NCBI GenBank assembly: GCA_026770585.1
Contig: MU646319.1
Span: 335,063-350,275, forward strand
Reading direction: 5' to 3'
Source of the DNA: Baffinella frigidus
Taxonomy: Eukaryota; Cryptophyceae; Cryptomonadales; Baffinellaceae
DNA: 15,213 nt
Shown here: piece after piece, positions 11,862 through 15,213 of the stretch
Layout of the letters: every line of letters begins with the position of its first letter
Position numbering within the stretch: position 1 is the stretch's first letter
Translations under genes and position numbers: made by a program
The notes under the pieces: model-generated
What the model saw: only the letters and a program-made list of their open reading frames with translations
Database searches by the model: none
What the model was told of the DNA's origin: nothing

Positions 11862-11918
11862 AGGGGTTAGGGTTTGCGTTCCGAACGCGGCGGCGCGTTC
11901 GCGCAAACCCTAACCCCT
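11862..11918. repeat. Telomeric-repeat hairpin with a GC core
   Basis: AGGGGTTAGGGTTTGCG and GAACGCG (left) pair with CGCGTTCGCGCAAACCCTAA and CCCCT (right). The arms are about 25 bases with a three-base bulge, and the loop is only GCGG. G-rich and C-rich telomeric words thus form one hairpin stem. Confidence 0.9.
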
Positions 11919-11926
11919 AACCCCTA

Positions 11927-12043
11927 TTTCTTATTTTTTAGGTCCTACTCAGCCATACCCTCCGTGGGGGTGCAAACATGGCGGCCGTGTTGGTACTCAT
12001 CAAGGTATCTCTTCTCTTTTACTCTCCTCTTTTACTGGTCTCT
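11927..12043. other. Pyrimidine-rich spacer
   Basis: An ATG at 11978 opens MAAVLVLIK followed by GTATCT, which resembles an exon end, but the downstream is a CT-rich repeat and no family is recognisable. I do not call a gene. Confidence 0.35.
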
Positions 12044-12110
12044 CTCCTCTTTCACTCAAGGCATATCTCCTCTTTCACTCAAGGTATATCTCCTCTTTTT
12101 ACTTCTGAGA
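12044..12110 (+). repeat. 23-bp CT-rich minisatellite
   Basis: CTCCTCTTTCACTCAAGG-C/T-ATAT occurs at 12044 and 12067, and a partial third unit begins at 12090. Confidence 0.85.
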
Positions 12111-12138
12111 GGTTTATCTCTGAGAGGATTGCGGCGCG

Positions 12139-12268
12139 AGTAGGACCTAGAGAGCAGGGTTTAGGGTTTAAACCTCTGCACTGAAGAGCTAAATGCGATC
12201 CGAAAGCAAACAATGCTTTTCAGGGTTTAGCGTTTAGTAGGACCTAGAGAGCAGGGTGTAGGGTTCCG
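12139..12268 (+). repeat. Direct repeat with short telomeric words
   Basis: AGTAGGACCTAGAGAGCAGG followed by GT-T/G-TAGGGTT occurs at 12139-12166 and 12236-12264. Short TTTAGGG words follow or precede each copy. GGTTTAAACC at 12165 is a 10-base palindrome. Confidence 0.8.
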
Positions 12269-12376
12269 ACCTAGAGGGAGGTCACGCACGCTCTACATGC
12301 TGTCTACGAAGAAAGACACATGCGCAAACGACCCCACCTCAGAGGGAGAGAAGAAATCCTGAAACGCTCAACGTCA

Positions 12377-12592
12377 GGGTTTCCACTAGCCCTTGGAGGT
12401 GGCTCAAATAGTGCACTGAAAGGCCTTCGATTTCACCTTGGATCGGGGTTTCCACTAGCCCTTGGAGGTGGCTCAAATAGTGCCCTGGAAGGCCTTCGAT
12501 TTTACCTTGGATCGGGGTCACGTTTGACCCCGATCCAAGGTAAATCGAAAATTCCCCAGACCACTATTTGAGCCACCTCCAAGGGCTAGTGG
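12377..12592. mobile_element. Direct plus inverted triplicate forming a long hairpin
   Basis: A 69-base unit (GGGTTTCCACTAGCCCTTGG..) stands at 12377-12445 and 12446-12517. After a four-base loop (CGTT at 12521-12524), its reverse complement fills 12525-12592. Copy two and the inverted copy pair almost throughout, with mismatches clustered around 12481-12500. The inverted arm overlaps the 3' end of the minus-strand reading frame that follows. Confidence 0.9.
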
Positions 12593-13448
12593 TAGGGTTC
12601 AGGGTTTTCACCGCGCCCGCCTCGTCTTCCTCCGTCATCTCGAACGAAGCTCCCATCCCCTCCCCCGGAGGCGCAGTTTCGGCGGGCGGCTTCTGGAAGT
12701 CAGCATCCTCCGGGTCACTCACGAGGCGGAGGACCTTGTCGTTCTTGTCGAGGATCGAGCAGCGGTAGTGGATGGTGCAGGGGGGGGGCTGCTTGAGTGT
12801 GACGCCGAGCCACTGTGTGAAGGTGGCGGTGCTTGGCTTCTCGAGTTCGAAGCCCATGAAATGCGTGAGGTTTCCAGACGAGTTGTCGGGCTTCCAGTTA
12901 GCGCAGAGGCCGCGCACCCCGTCCGTGAACGTGTACGGAAGAGAATGATTGTCGCTCCACGCTCTGTCCGTGCTCCACGTGAACACGCGCGTCAGCGCGT
13001 CAGCGCGCCTCTGCAGGGCGGCATTCACGTTGTCCTGCTCAGCCACACTCGTCTCAAGATCCGCCACCTTCTCCTCCATCTCTTCCGCCCTCCTCCACGC
13101 CCTTCGCATATGCACCTCCCCCGACGCCGTCATGTGCCCCTTCACTTCCGCCCGCGCCATCCGCTCCTGGCAACCAGGGCACGGACACTCCACCTCCTCG
13201 CGCTCGCACCCCCCCCGATGCTCCGCCATGCTGCGCCTCGCGACCGTCTCGCCGCACCCCGCATTCGGGCACTCGATCTGTGCCTCCGGGCAGCTCTCCT
13301 CGTGCTCCGGAAGGTCCCGCGCCATCATGAGGGTGTTGCAATGTCCGCAGCAGCTCTGGCGGTACTCGCACGTCTCCGACGCGTGGCGGGTTGCGTCGTT
13401 GCGCACCACCGAATCTTTGCAGCCCACACCCGCGTTCGGACACAACAT
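12564..13448 (-). CDS. TRAF-type zinc-finger protein with coiled coil and partial MATH-like domain
   Basis: The 294-residue frame starts MLCPNAGVGC and holds four CCHC-like TRAF zinc fingers at about residues 3-27 (C3, C10, H22, C27), 34-53 (C34, C37, H49, C53), 60-81 (C60, C65, H77, C81) and 88-113 (C88, C93, H105, last ligand histidine). A heptad-rich helix follows at 115-150. A MATH-like region begins near residue 153 (FTWSTDRAW, HFMGFELE, GVTLKQPPP, IHYRCSILDKNDKVLRL). Family members are adaptor or E3-ligase-associated proteins that bind receptors or ubiquitin machinery in the cytoplasm. The substrate is unknown here. The frame is open upstream to 13544 without another ATG, adding ..QVKSGACEP, so the true start or a RING-coding exon may lie elsewhere. 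After FEMTEEDEAGAV (to 12609) the frame enters a telomeric word and the inverted repeat, giving KTLNPTTSPWRWLK and TAG. The natural MATH end is therefore missing. Wobble bases are strongly G/C. Likely a truncated gene copy, possibly still expressed. Confidence 0.75.
   Translation of the reverse strand: MLCPNAGVGCKDSVVRNDATRHASETCEYRQSCCGHCNTLMMARDLPEHEESCPEAQIECPNAGCGETVARRSMAEHRGGCEREEVECPCPGCQERMARAEVKGHMTASGEVHMRRAWRRAEEMEEKVADLETSVAEQDNVNAALQRRADALTRVFTWSTDRAWSDNHSLPYTFTDGVRGLCANWKPDNSSGNLTHFMGFELEKPSTATFTQWLGVTLKQPPPCTIHYRCSILDKNDKVLRLVSDPEDADFQKPPAETAPPGEGMGASFEMTEEDEAGAVKTLNPTTSPWRWLK
12592..12608 (+). repeat. Telomeric-like word at a gene break
   Basis: GTAGGGTTCAGGGTTTT lies exactly between the inverted repeat and the point where TRAF-family homology seems to end. 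On the gene's own strand it reads as the C-rich strand, so it is not the orientation expected for telomere addition to the broken gene end. Confidence 0.7.
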
Positions 13449-13506
13449 GGGCTCGCACGCGCCGCTTTTGACTTGTGCCCCGCCAAGGTCCCAAATCGCT
13501 GAGTGG

Positions 13507-13542
13507 GGTGATTTTGACCAGTTTGGTGATTTTGACCAGTTA
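13507..13542 (+). repeat. Two tandem 18-bp units
   Basis: GGTGATTTTGACCAGTTT is followed by GGTGATTTTGACCAGTTA. It lies in the short gap between the two divergently arranged zinc-finger relics and might contain promoter elements, but nothing in it proves that. Confidence 0.85.
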
Positions 13543-13925
13543 GGTCAACGGCTCCAACTCCGTCAGGATCGTCGGGGGGGGTTCCTCAGTTCTTACAGCT
13601 GTCCCACGTAACGGAGCAACAGCGAGAAATGACAGAGCTCGTGGCTGGGCTATTCAGGGCGCTGTCGCGGCGCGAGCGGCTGCAGGAAACGGCGCGAGAC
13701 GCCACTGCAGCCGCGGAGGACGCCAGCGAGTGGGAGGACGGGGCTGGCGAGGGAGGCTGAGCAGGCGGCAAGGCCTTCTCGAGAGCCGACGACCTGACGT
13801 GACACATGCACACCCATTCCGGCGACCGCCCCTACCCCTGCAAGACCTGTGGACAGGCCTTCTCCCAGAGGGTGACCTCGCAGTCGGTGCTCAGAGGGTG
13901 GCAGACGGTGACAAAGTTGACCTGA
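13536..13925 (+). pseudogene. C2H2 zinc-finger pseudogene with two in-frame TGA codons
   Basis: A single frame, open from 13536, gives VTEQQREMTELVAGLFRALS and an acidic stretch ending WEDGAGEGG. It then has TGA (13758-13760), AGGKAFSRADDLT, TGA (13800-13802), and [20 protein letters not shown], followed by SQRVTSQSV and TGA at 13923-13925. The linker HSGDRPYPC and the F-S-R..L..H...H spacing are diagnostic of tandem C2H2 fingers, which normally bind DNA in the nucleus. The first finger lacks its CxxC pair and the second lacks its histidines. The second TGA stands where most fingers have arginine before the first histidine, so CGA to TGA is a likely cause. First possible ATG is 13629. The gene lies head-to-head with the TRAF-type gene, about 90 bases between their nearest open regions. 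Non-functional as it stands unless TGA is read through. Confidence 0.7.
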
Positions 13926-14378
13926 AGGGTGTCAGAATCTGCCCCCTAAGTCCCACAGCGGGACAACCACCTCGGAGTTTGCCCGTTCCGTCCCACGGTC
14001 CGTGTAAAGGTCGAGAAACTAACAGCAGTTCAGGTTCAGAATCTCGTAGCGAGTACCGGCCGTCCCACGGTCAGTGGAGAGGACAGAAGCCGTCGGCTGT
14101 CGCGGACAGAGGTGAGACCCCCAGCCAGGCGTAACCAGGGACCGTGTTGCGGGAGAGACCCCGCCGACCCAGGCTGCAAGCTCACAGCACAGCAGTTGAG
14201 CGAAGGAAGCTAGAATCCTCCGCTAAGGCTGTCGCAGAACCGCGCAGAACACTCGAGAGGTGAGACCCCCAGCCAGGCGCAACCAGAGCCCCCCACCGAG
14301 GCTGCAAGGTTCGAGCGCCATCGCCCCTCGCCCATAGCAAAACCCCCATGCACACGCCATTTCACAGAGTTGTTTCAC
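13926..14378. repeat. Spacer with direct and inverted short repeats
   Basis: GAGGTGAGACCCCCAGCCAG followed by GCGTAACCAG or GCGCAACCAG occurs at about 14109 and 14258. CCGTCCCACGGTC occurs at about 13988 and 14060. GTCCCACAGCGGGAC (13951) is a hairpin. The GACCCCCAGCCAG and AGCTCACAGCACAGCAGTTG segments have inverted partners at about 14532-14556 and 14561-14581. No gene supported. Confidence 0.65.
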
Positions 14379-14424
14379 GTCTCACCTCTCACCGCTCACC
14401 TCTCACCTCTCACCTCTCACCCCT
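14375..14424 (+). repeat. CTCTCAC heptamer minisatellite
   Basis: Six to seven units of CTCTCAC or its CGTCTCAC and CGCTCAC variants. Its heptamer period equals that of the telomeric repeat, but the sequence is unrelated. Confidence 0.9.
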
Positions 14425-14668
14425 TCACGTCTCACGTCCCATGTTCTTCCTCTGTCGCTGACACCCAGCTGCCCCCACCGCGTTTTTCTCCCCAGCGAGG
14501 CAGGCGGCTACTCTGTGGGGTTCTGTGATCGCGGCTGGCTGGGGGTCTGGAAGGTGAGACGCTCAACTGCTGTGAGCTTCTCAACTTCCTCTGGGTGGGA
14601 GGGGGGCATCCTTGCGAGGATGGGTGGGGGGGCACGCGCGTGAAAGCCTGAGGCATCCGCACGCGGAG
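14425..14668. other. Spacer before the right-edge reading frame
   Basis: Apart from the inverted partners of 14108-14205 at about 14532-14581, this stretch shows no feature. Minus-strand frames here are proline- and serine-rich and continue from the antisense of the next entry. Confidence 0.4.
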
Positions 14669-15213
14669 ATGCCGCCTGATGAGGAAGCACCGGCCGTTGG
14701 AGCTATCGGATTTTTTGGAGCTATTGGAGTCACGCCCGCCACTCTGCCCGCGACGGCCCGCGGAGACTTCGTCATTCGCGACTTGGCCGTCACTTCCTCA
14801 TCAGCGACGGCCACGGTGCCCGCAGCCAAGATGCCGACCAATAATGAGGAAGCGACGGCCACGAACGGCGCTTCCTCATTAGCGACGGCCACGCCCGCCG
14901 CTCTGTCCGCCGCCTCCACGCCGGCCCGCGGAGACTTCCTCATTCGCGACGCGGCCGGCACGTCCTCACTAGCGACGGCCACGCCCGCCACTCTGCTGTC
15001 GGGCCCCGCAGTTGGCTCACCCGGTGGAGCCTCCAACGGGACGGCCACACCCACCACGTTGTCCGCCGCCAACCGCGGGGTCCGCGGCTGGCTCCAGCGC
15101 CATGGGACGTCTCGGCTTTGGCTGCTCCCTCGCGAGCGGAGGAGCTCGGACGCTCTCGGTCTACAGGATGTTGGAGACGATGGCTCGGGGGAGAGCGGGG
15201 TTTGGGGGGGGGG
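14669..15213 (+). CDS. Partial repeat-containing reading frame running off the window, strand uncertain
   Basis: ATG at 14669 opens MPPDEEAPAVGAIGFFGAIG and stays open for at least 181 codons to the window edge. The protein is rich in A, T, S and P and has repeated phrases: ARGDFVIRD and ARGDFLIRD, TSSSATAT and TSSLATATPA. At DNA level GCGACGGCCACG recurs at 14804, 14852, 14882 and 14972 with spacings of 48, 30 and 90, and ACGGCCAC again 66 later. All are multiples of three, so the frame has been kept during repeat change. The minus strand is also open over the same bases, from the right edge to 14581 (with phrases such as AGVAVASED and ASRMRKSPRA). The two registers share the same wobble position, so codon bias cannot choose between them. 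I recognise neither protein. If real, it is a low-complexity surface or linker protein. Only one strand is likely to be coding. Confidence 0.4.
   Translation, partial: MPPDEEAPAVGAIGFFGAIGVTPATLPATARGDFVIRDLAVTSSSATATVPAAKMPTNNEEATATNGASSLATATPAALSAASTPARGDFLIRDAAGTSSLATATPATLLSGPAVGSPGGASNGTATPTTLSAANRGVRGWLQRHGTSRLWLLPRERRSSDALGLQDVGDDGSGESGVWGG

Noticed and set aside
11978-12184. Small gene starting MAAVLVLIK
   Set aside because: After nine codons the sequence becomes a CT-rich minisatellite; the GTATCT after AAG hints at a splice site, but nothing else supports it.
12768-13502. 244-codon plus-strand frame opposite the TRAF-type gene, and two further frames over the same bases
   Set aside because: They are antisense or shifted readings of a gene whose zinc-finger cysteine and histidine spacing is clear on the minus strand.

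Overview
This window looks like a subtelomeric or interstitial-telomere-rich stretch of a eukaryotic nuclear genome. The evidence is (i) more than ten blocks of plant-type heptamer telomeric repeat (TTTAGGG / CCCTAAA) in both orientations, (ii) two animal/protist-type zinc-finger gene relics (TRAF-type and C2H2), (iii) exon-like fragments followed by GTATGC / GTATCG-type splice donors, and (iv) no bacterial operon structure. TTTAGGG is known from land plants, many green algae, Xanthophyceae, Chromera and dinoflagellates. A microalga or related protist (a xanthophyte would fit) is my best guess. The species cannot be read from the sequence.

Layout. 1-116: telomeric repeat. 117-2080: repeat-rich spacer with a 172-bp duplication, one plausible coding exon (1220-about 1410) and a near-perfect palindrome. 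2088-2840: five tandem units built around a 17-bp palindrome, with inverted arms. 2841-3760: a three-copy 50-bp motif, a small element with terminal inverted repeats (TIRs), and a gene relic with one in-frame TGA (3248-3463). 3809-3926: telomeric block flanked by a 17-bp near-duplication. 3930-5745: scattered copies of one C-terminal exon (family 1, ..TDQPVSFTLEG..PLIAGEIRG-stop). 5829-6850: five copies of another exon (family 2, S-V/L-YTHSE..ILHET..V). 4984-6461: a 70-bp foldback element present four times between those exons. 7854-8318: telomeric blocks joined to a short tag. 8334-9650: six copies of a coiled-coil exon (family 3), one interrupted by a 183-bp TIR element. 9640-12610: telomeric blocks, foldbacks, microsatellites and dispersed repeats. 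12564-13545: minus-strand TRAF zinc-finger/MATH gene cut off at its 3' end. 13536-13925: C2H2 zinc-finger pseudogene. 14669-15213: a repeat-containing reading frame that runs off the right edge.

How it fits together. I see no intact pathway or operon. The picture is a graveyard and nursery of repeats: exons of at least three unknown proteins were duplicated many times, and their copies differ largely at synonymous positions, so the source genes are or were functional. Foldback elements and telomeric blocks have been inserted among them or have carried them. The most interesting leads are the exon families, the foldback family sitting in intron-like positions, the clear TIR insertion at 8924-9106, and the telomeric-repeat junctions. 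All coordinates of repeats were found by eye and boundaries are approximate to a few bases.
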